A stretch of DNA of 64,000 nt from Tipula vernalis (Eukaryota; Arthropoda; Insecta; Diptera; Tipulidae). Position numbers and translations under genes: made by a program. Below are positions 1 through 11,559 of this stretch, one piece after another. Below the pieces are notes generated by a model, which saw only the letters and a list, made by a program, of their open reading frames with translations, was not told where the DNA came from and made no database searches. The DNA lies in the NCBI GenBank assembly GCA_958295665.1, contig OY282560.1:147056091-147120090 (forward strand), given 5' to 3'. Each line of letters starts with the position of its first letter. Positions within the stretch are counted from its first letter, which is position 1.

Positions 1-378
1 TTTTTAATTTAAATTTTACATTTGAAATTGCAGTTTGAATTTGTGTTCTTTAGTTCGGTTATGGGGGACCGGTAGTCGAGGTAGTTTTTAGGATATATAT
101 TGCACTTTGTTTGAGCTTATTAAAAGAAAACAATTGATCTATTAATCAATTTATAATTTATTTTTTAAACTCTGAATTAAAAAATTTAAATTTGATATTT
201 AGTTTTAATTTTAATTCCAAACTTGAATTTCAATAAATTCGACTCTATTTAATTATGTAAGGTTTAGAAGTCGATTTTGATTTTCAGGAAGTCCGACGGA
301 ACCTGTCTCAGCCTTCTAGAATCTTAAAGCTTCTAGCGGATTTCCAATTTTTAGAATTATGTCGTATTGTGCCAGCCT

Positions 379-440
379 TTACCTTTATCATATATAACAC
401 CAATAACATTTACCTTTATCATATATAACACCAATAACAT
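379..440. repeat. 31-bp tandem duplication
   Basis: A unit beginning TTACCTTTATCATATATAAC occurs twice head to tail with a period of 31 bases and no mismatch that I can see. It is a simple local duplication of AT-rich sequence and has no further copies in the window. Confidence 0.9.
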
Positions 441-1049
441 AACTATTGACTACTTAGGTGTCTGTAACCCGTACAAGATTAATGCTGCTTTTACCTACGA
501 TACAATTTATAATTTATTATTTTAGGGCTTATTAAATTCAGTCATTATTTTGCTGCCCTTGCAATTCATATGCGTAATTTAATTAATAATTAATTGTAAA
601 GTAAATAATAATTTGGCTTTTAATGAATAGGAAGCGAACCAGTTTGTTATTAAATAGTATATTGTAATAAAATAATCGATTAGTTTGTTTTAGTTTGAAA
701 CACCGGAGAAACCTGACAGGCATCCAACGATGCTTCGTTTAGAAATTGTGTTGTTTTGTGCTAGCTAATTTATCGTATTTTACTAACAAAAGATTTACTG
801 AAATTTAAATAAAAGTTGTAATCTAAGTTGTGATCGGATGCCGCAGAAATCAGAAATAATAGGTAGTCTCTGAGCTACTGTTTTATAATGTGTTGTAATT
901 GGGTTAGCTATTGGCTATACTTAAGTGTTTACAACCGGGTTAATTTCTATCATTACAAACCTATCCAAATCGGAAAAGGCGGTCTAGCTTAAAGCTTGGT
1001 CGAACACTTCAATACAAAAGAATAAGTTTGTAAGAAATTTCCATAATAA

Positions 1050-1110
1050 GTTTCCCAAAATTCCACGTTCGTAAAAGAAAGTCAAGTGTTGACCATACCT
1101 CCATTATTTT
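1050..1110 (+). repeat. Old fragment of the GTCY repeat, right end
   Basis: This block resembles the right-hand ends of the two longer GTCY repeat copies at 21057-21648 and 42753-43162. The shared core is GTAAAAGAAAGTC at 1071-1083, followed by a GTGTTGRCCAYACCTC-like segment and a T-rich tail. Several substitutions and the missing left part suggest an older, truncated copy. The match was found by eye. Confidence 0.6.
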
Positions 1111-3873
1111 AGTTCGAGTACATAGAATTAAATATGGTAAATACCTGTTGCTGAACTGGTATAATTTCGAAAAACTGAGTGCCATAACTAAAATTTATAA
1201 ATATTAATTTACTCATCATATTTTTGTTTGTATCTCTCTGTTTTTAAATGTCGCGAAATGGAAAATTAAAAAAAAAAAACTAATTAAAATTTTAGTGCAA
1301 TGTCACAAAAAAAAAAAAAGAAAAAAAAATCTCGTTTGCCACTTAATCAGAATCTAGGCCCAGAATCTAAAGAAAGTATTTAACACTAAACACCGGTTTA
1401 CCTTTTTGTATACGTCGAATATTGTTTTGCTATTGGTTTACGTGTAATAACAAAAAATTCTAATACATTGTAAAAGTTACGTCAGACTTTGGTATTTAAT
1501 GGAAATTTTAGTTTGTTAGAATATTTGTTGGTGGTATTTTGATAAATTTTAAATTATAGCCAAACTTAATCAATATCACAAAAGAGTCCAACACCAATAT
1601 TTCATCTAATTATGACGCATGCGACGAATTGGAATTTTTTTTTCTAATAACGTGCGCGCTAACGAATAACTGGTGTGAACTTCCTAACCACAAATTTATA
1701 CATTTTGACATTTTGCGCTTTTAAAAATTTCCATTAATCTATTTCACCCAAAACAAAAATTATTAAAAATATTAAAAACCAGTTCGATACTTAAACAAAA
1801 ACCTCACTCAATCGACACTTAAGAACCATAAAATTCATAAATATAATATAAATGGTCAAACCATCAAAACAATAAATAAGTCAAGAACACTGTCACTAAT
1901 TTACATATTAATTTCCGGTTTGTTATTATAATTTCGATCTGTATTTTATATACCATATATACCATATATAAAGTTATTAATCGATTTATATATTTAACCA
2001 AAAACAAATATGTGTATATGCATACTCGTATATATATAATATTAATTTATGTACTTATAATTTAATTATTTATAAACGTAATTAAAAAAAAAAAAAAAAA
2101 ATCTGAAACAAAACGAAATATGTATACAACAAAAATATTTGTTCGATCATCGTGTATCGCGTTGTTTTATTTATTTTTGTGCAAATGAAATCAGGTCTTG
2201 GATTATACCTTATGTCCACATCATAAATTACTAAGATTATATTTAAGAAAATTATAAGAAATAAAACATTTATTTTTATATATTTTCTTATAAACTTTTA
2301 AGTATAAAAAAATATTTTTCTTCTTATATTTCAAAAAAAAATTTCAGAACGTATAGCTCGCTACAAACAAAAAATTACAAATTCCATTTAATTTTATTGT
2401 TTATGATGGAACAAGATGAAGTGTCTTCTGCGCGCTGAGAATAAAATTCATGCTCGCGAGATCTAGTTATGATTGTTGTATTGGGAAGCTTATAAAAATT
2501 AAATTGTTCGCAGATGACAAAGACCATGGTGATTGCTTGTTTTTATTACACTCGTTAATTTTTAAATTATTGTTGTTGTTTGTATTAATCAGACTCGATG
2601 AGTAATTCTTTAGATATATTCATAAATAAACAAAACAAATTGTGTATATCTATCATTTATTGATTTAGAAAGCTGTCACCCGTTCATTCATAAATCAATT
2701 TGTTATCATTTTTGTATAGTTTGTTGTGTATTTTATTATTTCCCAATTGATCTCGCACTAATCGATCGATCGGTGGTGGTATACACAGTATATACAAATA
2801 ACCAAAACGAATCTGATATCTTTTTTTATATCATTTTTATTTGCCTTACGACCTTTTTTTTTTTTATTTTTATTTTTTATTCAAAAATACAATCTTTTGT
2901 ATTTTAGTTTATTAATTAAATTAAAATATTTTCAAGTCGATTTACCAAACAAACAATAAACAAACAAAAATGTGTTTTATGATTTTAATATTCATAACTA
3001 AGTTTTCGAAAAAAAAAAAAAAAATTTTACGACTGCCTAGTTTGTTTTATTTACGATGAAAATCAATCATAAAATATGTTTCAGTATCAAATTTTTTTGT
3101 GTGTTATGCGTTATTTTTCAAAACGTTCAACATCATTTTGAGAGTTATATGTACATATTTATTTGTTTTTGTTTTTATGTTTATAAATTATTATTATGAT
3201 TGTTTTATTTAAATTAATATTAAATAAATATTCTAAAAATGTTGACAGGTTTGGAGTTTTTTTTTTATGTAGATACTGTATATTATAAAAAAAAAATTGA
3301 GATGATTTCACACTGTGATTTTTTTTTTTTGTATTTTTCGTCTTAAATATTTTGTTTTTAATGTCTTAAGAGAAAATTATAAATGATGACATGAATTTTT
3401 TATTTTTATTGTTATTATTATTATATTTCAGGTGAATTATTATAATTGATTGTTTGGTTCGAATTTTTTAAGGTTGTCATAAGTTTATTTTATTTTTGAT
3501 CGTAAAAGAGAATTTCACTTTATTTAAAAACAAAAAAATTATTAAGAAACATTATTGTCGCGTATAAGGAAGTATGGAAATCAAGGTCTTCTTATAGTGT
3601 TCTCTTCATTTATTATTTTTTGGAAGTTTTGCAAAACTTTTGTAATAAGCACGCACCTTAAGGATTAATGCTTTTTGAAATAAAGGTGAAAAGAAAATAT
3701 TTTATTTATTGTAAGATGACTTACCCTCGCCTTAAGATGTTGGTTGTCTGGATTTTGGAGTCATCTGTAACGAAAATACGAAACTTATTTAATCCTGAAA
3801 TCACTTTTCTCAAATATTTTTAATAGAAATATGTGTGAACTATGTTTAATAGTAGGTTACACGTTTTTAACTA

Positions 3874-5400
3874 CACTCCTGGATAAAATTAACGCATATT
3901 ATTTTTTTTTTTGTAATAAAAAAAATCCTGCTGGTCAATTTTAATACTACTAGTGTCAAATGATAGCACATTTATATTTTTATCAGAAACCACATTGAAT
4001 AAAGTCTATTGCAAGCCAATCAATTAAAATTTTCAAAAATGCTTAATCAATAGTGAATTGTGTTTGAAATCCAACGCCACGATCGGCTTTTGTGCCATTC
4101 TATATCAATTATTTGTAAATGCTGTACCATTAATTCTTGTAAATATATTCTAAAGCAAACACCTAAAATAAGACCCATTGTAATATGGCACCCTTTCGTG
4201 AGCTGGAGGCGGTTAAATTTGTCAAGTTGTATCAGGAAAATTATACTCAAGTACAAATCGCACGAAAATTAGGAATGAACCAGTCTTCGGCTTAACGAAT
4301 ACTTAAGCGATATCGTGAGACTAGAGAGTATAAAAGAAAGCCCAGACAAGGACGTAAAAGGCGCACAACCGAGCATCACGACCGATTTTTAAAAATTTAA
4401 TTAATTCGTTACGTGATCGAAAGCGTACTTCTACTAAACTAAAAAATGAGTTACTTAGTGCGCGCCAAGTGAATGTTAGTTCTAGAACAATTAAACGAAG
4501 ATTAGCTGTTTAGAATTTGCTCATTTTAATGCAAATTGGGGAACTGATCAATGGGACACTGTTCTCTTTTCAGATGAGACCTGAATCCAATTATGGAAAC
4601 CAGATGGACGTAATCTTGTATACAGAAGACCTGGAGAACGCTACCCACCGTGTTACGTTGCAAACTGTAAGCTTTGGTGGAGGTTCAATAATGTTTTGTG
4701 GTGGAATCAGTTGGGAGGGCCGTACGGAGCTGGTGGAGATTGGTTTGAGGATGAATGCAGACTAGTATGTTCGGAACATTCTTGACGATCACGTTTTTCC
4801 ATATGTGGACTTCATAGGTTATGACAGTTTTGTATTAATGCATGATAACGCTCCAGTCCACGTAGCTGCAACGGTACGACAATATCTCCAAGATATCGGC
4901 ATTCATGCACTTAAGTGGCCACCAATGGCTCCCGATCTTAATCCGATCGAACACGTATGGGACATTCTAAAACGCCGCATTAGAGCTAGAAATCGCGCAC
5001 CAGATTCATTAGCAGGGCTGAAATTTGCAACGGAAGAAGAGTGGAATCTCATCCCGCAAGAAATGATACAAAGCCTTCTACTTAGTATGCCCAGAAGATG
5101 GAAGCTGTAATAAGTGCACGGGGGGGGGAATACTCATTAGTTCATTACTAAATTAATCAAACTAAATTGTAATAAAGCTAATTTTAATGTTTATAAACCG
5201 CTTTTGAAAATTAAAAAAATAATAGTTCGACACATTTTAACATTTTGCAATGAAAAGTAGCCGCTATAATTCCATAACGCCACATTTGTGCCTCTTTCGA
5301 GAAAAATATAAATTTGGGATCATTTGATACCAATTCAACTGAAATTGACCAGCGGGATTTTTTTTAAAAAAAAAATATGCGTTAAATTTGTCCAGGAGTG
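3874..5400 (+). mobile_element. Tc1-like DNA transposon, complete but decayed
   Basis: The element is about 1.5 kb, bounded by inverted repeats that start CACTCCTGGATAAAATTAAC on the left. The right end reads as the complement, with two mismatches in the first 27 bases, and similarity continues inward through CTGGTCAATTTT. TA dinucleotides flank both ends (3872-3873 and 5401-5402), the expected target duplication of Tc1/mariner elements. The size, TIRs and DD34E transposase remnant inside fix the superfamily. The ends look intact while the gene is broken, so the copy could only move if supplied with transposase. Confidence 0.93.
4185..5110 (+). pseudogene. Tc1-family DD34E transposase, broken
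   Basis: The frame opens at ATG 4185 with a helix-turn-helix region (LYQENYTQVQIARKLGMNQ) of the kind that binds the TIRs. An in-frame TAA follows shortly after (near 4295), and then further stops and frameshifts. The catalytic triad is still readable across frames: an LFSDE motif near 4565, MHDNAP near 4845, and DLNPIEHVW near 4945. Exactly 34 residues separate the second D from the E, the DD34E spacing of the Tc1 family. The TGA next to LFSDE (near 4580) is one of the disabling changes. The family normally encodes about 340 residues, and roughly that length is present in pieces. The assignment is firm; the gene is not functional. Confidence 0.92.
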
Positions 5401-5681
5401 TACGTGTAGATCTTTTTTTCATATTTTTAAGGTATAAGTTTTAAGAAATAGCGATCTCGAATCCAACAATTTTCTAATTATTATACTTTAAATTATTTAT
5501 TTATCAATATTCCCACTAAATACATATCAGCTAATCCAGTGGATTTAATGTCCTTTAAAGAATAATCCGATTTGTATATACATACAGTAAAAAAAAAAAA
5601 AAAATTGTTCTTATGTAAAAAACAACAATATCATAAAATTATAAAGAACAGTACTAATAATAATACATACATTGCCTAAAA

Positions 5682-7330
5682 TTACAAATACAATTCAATA
5701 TTTGACTTAAAATACTTTTTAATATAATTCTTAAATTTCAAAAACGTTTCAGATTTTTTTATACTTTCAGGTATTTGGTTATAAGTAAATGGTCCTAAGA
5801 AGGTAATTGCCCTTCTTCCAAATTCATTCTTTATATGATGGCAACTAATTCTTTCACAATTTCTAATTCCATAAATATGACGAATACAATCAAATTTAAT
5901 ATTAGATAAACCTGAAGATACATGTAATGTTTTATACATATATAGAGTTAGTTGAAGTTTATGTACAATAGCACATTAATGGGTAACACTGAAATTTTCT
6001 CATTACAATATAGTTCTTTAGTTGGAAATAGGACCGGCAACCTGTGAACTGATTTTAAGCTTTTGTTTTGCAATACTTGTATTTTTTTAGCCTAGTTGTA
6101 GTGGCTGTTCCATATGTAAGTAGACCGTAACTGATTCGTGAATGAATAAACGAGAAATAAATCATTAACAATACCCGTCTAGGAACAAAAAAAGAAAATT
6201 TCCAAAGAAGACCTACAAGTGGAGCAATTTTTCTACTAATGTCATCAATATGATACTGCCAAAACATATGAGTATCAAAAGTTACTCCTTAATATTTAAA
6301 TGAATTAACTCTATCAATCATAATGATGTTAACTTTAAATGAAGGTATTATAACATTTAATTTATATGGGGAATGAAATATCATATATTTAGTTTTAGAT
6401 ATATTAAGTGCTATCAAATTGGATTTATAATATTCTAATAATATATCAAGTTCATGTTTCATGGCATTTATTATCCCACTGGAATCAGAGCTTTCATAGA
6501 ACAAAAGCCGTATCATCAGCAAAAATTCTAATTTGACCATTTAATGGTAAATAAGAAATATCATTAATGAAGATTAGGAATAAAAGTGGTCCCAAAACAC
6601 TACCTTGTGCAACACCACATTTGATATCCAACATATCACTTTTTAATTCATTGACCATGACATACTGTTTTCTATTAGATAAATAGCTTCTCAGCAAATT
6701 ATAAAGAACATCCCGTATACCATAACAATATAATTTGCTTAGTAGCAATTCATGATCAATACAATCAAAAGCTTTCTGTAAATCTAAGAATAGCGCTCCA
6801 ACATACATTCTGTTGTCAAAAGCTGTAAAAATCATATTAGAAATTTCAACAAGGGCTAATTCAGTACCAGCTCCCTTTCTAAAACCATATTGATGTGAGT
6901 AGAAAAAGTTATTTGAGTCAAGAAAATTCAACAATCGGGAGAAGAGTAATTTTTCAAAAATCTTATCAAATAGTGATAAAGTTGAGATTGGTCTATAATT
7001 ACTAAATGATAACCTGTTACCATTTTTAAAAACAGGAAAAACTTTCGCAACCTTTAAACAATTAGGATAAATACCAGTTAACAAACATTCATTAAAAATT
7101 TCCGATAAAAGTTTTGAGAAAAAGTCCGCTCTAATTTGTACCACATAGTTATTAATTTTGCCCGGACCACCACCCTTGCAGTTATTAAGTGAATAAATAA
7201 TATTATAAACTTCAGCAGATGTAACTGATGGATAATACATAGAATCAGGGTTCCAATAAGTGGTTCCAAATTTATGTATATCTCTGTCAGAGTAGAGATA
7301 GATTCACTAATCGAGCAACCCACTTTAACA
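5682..7330 (-). pseudogene. LINE reverse transcriptase, frameshifted
   Basis: The longest open piece (7240 to 6494) holds the RT core: NYRPIS, the FLDLQKAFD box, a QGSVLGPLLF box, and the catalytic FADD near its end (residues 240-243 of that frame). The following pieces (6540-6289, 6267-6055, 5939-5682) continue the thumb and C-terminal region after frameshifts. For example, they carry RVNSFKY followed by a SYGLLTYG segment. A frameshift near 7230-7270 separates the RT from the upstream FNNYFVKVG motif. The active-site aspartates are kept, but the gene cannot make one protein. Family assignment is certain at the level of non-LTR RT. Confidence 0.88.
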
Positions 7331-7342
7331 AAATAGTTATTG

Positions 7343-7382
7343 AAAATGTTAACTATATCACCAAAATGTTAACTATATCACC
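7343..7382. repeat. 20-bp tandem duplication at LINE 5' junction
   Basis: The unit AAAATGTTAACTATATCACC occurs twice in a row (7343-7362, 7363-7382). It lies within the LINE coding sequence upstream of the RT and directly abuts the SINE tail. It may be a by-product of the junction event. Confidence 0.85.
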
Positions 7383-7450
7383 AACTCCAGGCGTAAAGTA
7401 GGACGGTAAAAAATAAATCAAGAACAAACAACAACAACAACAATAACAAT
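7383..7450 (+). mobile_element. SINE 3' tail fragment
   Basis: The sequence ACTCCAGGCGTAAAGTAGGA, followed by CGGTAAAAAA and an AAC-rich tail, matches the last part of the full-length SINE at 62659-62989 with only small differences. Only the 3' end is present, so this is a 5'-truncated copy or a shared LINE/SINE tail. It abuts the truncated end of the minus-strand LINE. Confidence 0.75.
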
Positions 7451-7643
7451 TTGTATGTAAAAGTTTAGACAGAGGGTGTAGTGTATATAATTTTTATTTT
7501 ATAAACTTTCGTAAGTGGTTTGAGAAATCAAATATAAATTTTAACTATATACATACAAAGGTAAGTGAGTTGTTTTATTGGAAATTTGAAACCACTATTT
7601 ATAAAACATTATACATTTTTGTAAGGTGTTACACGAATGAAAT

Positions 7644-8748
7644 TTGGCTTCCAGTGCAGCGTTATCTGAAGACGACACGTGCTCTAAGACTTCAGATCAC
7701 GTAGAATTTAATGCAGATTCATATGACAGTGAAGATGACTTTTATTCAGAAGAACCAGTATCGTCATACAAATCTAAGGACAAACAGATTGAATGGTTTT
7801 CTAGTCCATTTCCTCAGAGTGGTCGAGCTCCATCCTTGAATGTAATGTAGCTTACTCCAGGGATTACAAGATATGCAATTAGTCGTATATCCGAAGAAAA
7901 ATCAGCTTTTGAATTGCTTATCACTAAAGGCATACAACAAATTGTTGCCGATAATACGAACTTGGAAGAGGTTCGGGTTTATGGAGGCGATTGGAGAGCT
8001 TTGGATTACATAGAGCTCGAAGCCTATATTGGTCTATTGATATTAGCTGATGTGTATAAATCCAATAATGAGGCACTAGATAATTTATGGCATAAGCACA
8101 AAGGCCGACATATATTCCGTTCGACTATGTCGTTGAAACGATTCAAAACTATTTCAAGGGTCATAAGGTTTGATGATCGCACGGCACGAGCTTCTCCCAG
8201 AAGTATGGGCAAGTTAGCCCCAATTTGAGAGTTGGGGGATAAATGGGTGGAAATATTGCCAAACTTACTCAACCCAGGCGAATACGTAACCGTCGATGAA
8301 CAATTGGTTGGATTTCGTGGAAGATGTCCGTTCCGCCAATACATGCCAAACAAACCGGCCAAGTATGGAATTAAATTTTGGGTACTTTGCGATAACAAAA
8401 ATAACTATGTTTGGAACATACAAATTTACACGGGAAATTACATACAAATTTACACCGCTGCAGTTTCTGCGAAAAATCAGCCAACAAACACACATCTAAG
8501 TGCCAGATTTGTACGAAATTTTTATATATAAGGCTCAACAATTTATGTCATCACAATACACTAATAAAAGCAAGGATTATAATTTATAAATTGAATTAAT
8601 GTATATAACAACTTCATTTTTGTTTTATTTTATTTAATAAAATTAGAAAAAAAAAAAAAAATATGTTTTTTGATGTAAATTCATATGGGTCCATTTTGAC
8701 CTCGAGGAACTTTAGTGTTATTTATTTTGAGGGACGGATGAAGGTTAA
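7644..8748 (+). pseudogene. piggyBac-like transposase, copy A, internally deleted
   Basis: An acidic N-terminus (DSEDDFYSEEP, 7644-7850) is followed, after an in-frame TAG and a frameshift, by a typical piggyBac core (7914-8228: YIELEAYIGLLIL, RSTMSLKRFK, VIRFDD). Next comes the first catalytic block, VTVDEQLVGFRGR (8232 on). The frame breaks after YGIKFWVLCDN. The second and third catalytic aspartate regions are missing. What remains is a CxxC...CxxC zinc-finger tail (CSFCEKSANKH, then SKCQICTKF, near 8460-8520). The first codon of the open frame is TTG, where an ATG would be expected before GCTTCC. A CCATTTTGACCTCGAGG motif at 8691-8707 and a TTAA at 8745-8748 may mark the right end. piggyBac proteins are usually 550-600 residues. 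Confidence 0.85.
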
Positions 8749-8749
8749 A

Positions 8750-10843
8750 CACAAAAATTAGAGTAAGATAAAGTTAGTATAAATAAAAAATGTTCAAGTC
8801 AAAATTAAACGGGGTCAATCCGGCCGATAAGATAAAAGAATGATGCTGGCTGATGTTCACCAACCTCTCATCGGAACTGGCTATCCGCAAGTATGTTTTA
8901 GAACTGATTGGATTTAAAATTGTAAATCTTATTATTTATTTTTCAGCGTTTCCTGGAATAATAAACTCGCAAAAAAGGCTATGGTTCACGATTAATGACT
9001 TTCAAACACATCGAAATACACTCGACGCAAATGTTCGTGAAGCGTTGCTCGCAAATCCTGAATTTCAGGAAAATTAAGGAAAAAATTAACGATTCTACAA
9101 ATTACCACATTAAAGGGGTTACGTTCAATTTGGCATTTCAAAAATGCAAGGCCTTACGAATTCGATAAGGCGCGCGGACCGTGAAACGATCCAATTTAGT
9201 GGAGAGTATGAGCGAGCATAAGGCAGCCAAATAATTATGTTGGCACCTGTAGCACAACATTTTGCGCCATAATTATTTTAAATATAAATAATTTCGAGCA
9301 GTCAATTTATAAAATTCCGAGGAACAAATTAGATAAAATCAAGCAGTTCAAATGTGAGGAGACTTTAAATTTCGAACGCATTCGAATGTATATTGGCAAT
9401 AAAAAGATTCATAAATGTGAATTTGGTATTTTATCCAGGCTACGAAGGTCAATTGATGATTTATTCGTTCCAAAGCGATCGAAAGGTCGCAAATAAAGAA
9501 TAAAAAAATTGAAGGATGGTGCTAGAAAAGGATAAAATATATTTTTAAGTTTTCCAATTTTTTAATAGTTTGTTGAATACAATTTTTTACTAATATATGA
9601 TTGTACTTGTAATAAATGATTGTATTACCATTGATTGATTTTCTGAATACAGACCATTATTATTATCCAATTTAGTGGAGATTATGAGCGGGCATAAGGC
9701 AGTCAAATAATTATGTTTGCACCTGTAGCATGTAAATTTGTGAAAATGTTTTATATTTTCGTTTTTTATTCGATTTTCCTTGTAGTGTCACAAAAATTGA
9801 AAACGGCTGATAAATATTTCAAATTATTTATATCAAAAAAGCTGTTTAAGGGACATCTTTTCCATTTTATAATCTTTCAAAAGTCATGCGCATACAAATT
9901 TTTTCAAGCCATTTTTATTGAATTTATGGTTTTATTAAAAACCGCACGACAAAATTAATGACACCTTTCTATGTAAAAGAATATATTTCATTTAAAAATG
10001 AGCTTACTCCAATGTTTTACCTGAAGAAAGTTTAAAGGAACTAAAATATTATTTAATTCAAAATAAATAATACAGAAAACGCCCTCACTATTTTTTATAG
10101 GTACATTGTTACTATTTGGAAAGTAAACTTGAGACATATTTTTAGTTTTATTATTTCGGCGATTAATAATTAGTACTAACCACACAGGATCCATAGATGT
10201 TTTTGTTCAAGATATTTAGAATAGCTTTGTTATTCTTTTTTATAAAATTTGGGCGTTTATCATTCAAAACTTTAAAGCAGAAAAACACCCTTTTTACTAT
10301 GGATTGCTATGTAAATCAGTGAAAAGTTATATCACTAAAAAAGCTTCTCAAAAATACGTCATTATCATTATGGATCTATACTCTAGAAGGCTCTGGTGAA
10401 AATTGTCAATTATGAACATTCTTTATTTATCTTTCGTAAACGGTGTACTTCGTTTATAGGGATGCGTTATTTACATAATATATGAACAACAAATATGCCG
10501 TCTTACTTTGGTCACTGGAATAGTAATTGTTATAAAAATAAAAATGCAAATTATGCTCAAAATAAAAACCGAAAATAATTCTTTTTGCTTTTATCAATTG
10601 ACATTAAAAATTAAATAAAAAAACAAGAAAATACAACAACAAATTTCAAAATTATTACTAGAATAATTCTATACCAACAAAAATTTGTTTGAAACTATTC
10701 ATTCCGGAATGAAAATACGCCGCATTGTTGTTAATTCCCAAAGTAAGACGACATATGTTGCTACGGTGTAATATCGGTATGTACCTACTGTAATAATAAA
10801 ACCTTACGAGCAATATTAAAAATATAAAATAAAAAGTAAACTG
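8750..10843. other. Unassigned region with a 66-bp direct repeat
   Basis: No protein family is recognised. A 66-base segment starting ATCCAATTTAGTGGAGAGTA occurs at 9189-9254 and again at 9665-9730 with a handful of differences. A frame without an ATG start is open from 9212 to its TAA at 9494-9496 and ends in a basic segment (FVPKRSKGRK). It may be the tail of an unknown decayed element. The rest is AT-rich, with no end structures that I can identify. Confidence 0.45.
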
Positions 10844-10852
10844 ACCTTAAAT

Positions 10853-11050
10853 GTAGGCGCATGCCAAAAGACTTCAGGTTTTTCGACACGCAGTCTACAC
10901 TAAAACACTAAAAAGACAAAATTTTTCCATCTCCATCTCTCTTGTGTTATATTCTAAAAAAGTTACCAAAAAAAATACAACAACAAAAGAGTTTAGTATT
11001 ATAACTTTTTAGAATATAACACGAGAGAGATGCGTTTTGGCATGCGCCCT
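10853..11050. mobile_element. MITE with 9-bp target duplication
   Basis: ACCTTAAAT occurs immediately left (10844-10852) and right (11051-11059) of a 198-bp segment. The ends of the segment are inverted repeats: GTAGGCGCATGCCAAAA on the left against the complement of TTTTGGCATGCGCCCT on the right. A second inverted pair inside (about 10933-10965 and 11003-11033, CATCTCTCTTGTGTTATATT and its complement) continues the palindromic structure. It is too short to encode protein. An 8-9 bp duplication fits hAT or Mutator-type transposases, and the exact superfamily is open. Confidence 0.85.
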
Positions 11051-11094
11051 ACCTTAAATCAACAATTTTGGCGGCTAATAAAACAAACCAAACA

Positions 11095-11545
11095 AATGGT
11101 ATTCCAGTTGAAAAAATTTGTGACTAAAATACCTTTGAAGAAGGTTGTTCAGTCCAAATATACAAAGGGCATTTCAGTCAATCTGTTTTCTAACCGAAAT
11201 ACCTTTTTTTTGCGCCGAAGTTCTTTTTTAAGGAGTTTTAGTCAGAATATTTGTAACGGGAATTTTATGACTGAAACTCCTTTCGTTTTTTGTCTGAATG
11301 GTTTTTGACTGAATTCCCGAAGAATAATTTTGCCTGGAATTCCTTTTGAATTGTTTCACTGAATCACCTTTTCAAAAGGTATTTCAGTCATAAATGCAAA
11401 AGGAACACAAGTAAAAAAATTTTTGACTTGTGTGCCTTTTTAGTTTTTTGACTGAACTTCCTTCTGAAAAGGTATTTCAGTTTAAGACTATTTGGACTGA
11501 GTTGCCTTTTAATTTTTGACTGAATTGTTTATGACTGGAATTCCC
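11095..11545. repeat. Degenerate array of GACTGAAWTHCC motifs in both orientations
   Basis: About fifteen diverged copies of a motif close to GACTGAATTCC or its complement are spread over 450 bp, often separated by CTTTT or AAAAGG. The outer edges, GGTATTCCAGT (from 11099) and ACTGGAATTCCC (to about 11541), are themselves inverted. The structure looks like a self-complementary fold-back or the remnant of a TIR-rich element. It carries no coding sequence. Confidence 0.7.
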
Positions 11546-11559
11546 GGAGCCTACTTGGA

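Larger units (their letters stand above)
1..3870. other. AT-rich non-coding stretch
   Basis: I see no coding frame longer than noise and no recognisable element ends, apart from the two small repeats listed separately. The stretch is AT-rich with long A and T runs (for example near 1265-1330, 2085-2101 and 3010-3024). It resembles insect intron or intergenic DNA. No function is assigned. Confidence 0.6.
5640..7382 (-). mobile_element. 5'-truncated LINE (jockey/CR1-type)
   Basis: The minus strand carries the reverse-transcriptase half of a non-LTR retrotransposon. Reading 7382 to 5640 gives a start just before the RT (FNNYFVKVG motif near 7325), the RT core and a C-terminal tail. No endonuclease is present, so the copy is 5'-truncated, which is usual for LINE insertions. 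I could not find a clear poly(A) or short-repeat tail at the low-coordinate end. The upper end abuts a SINE tail at 7383. Clade placement between jockey and CR1 is by resemblance only. Confidence 0.8.
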
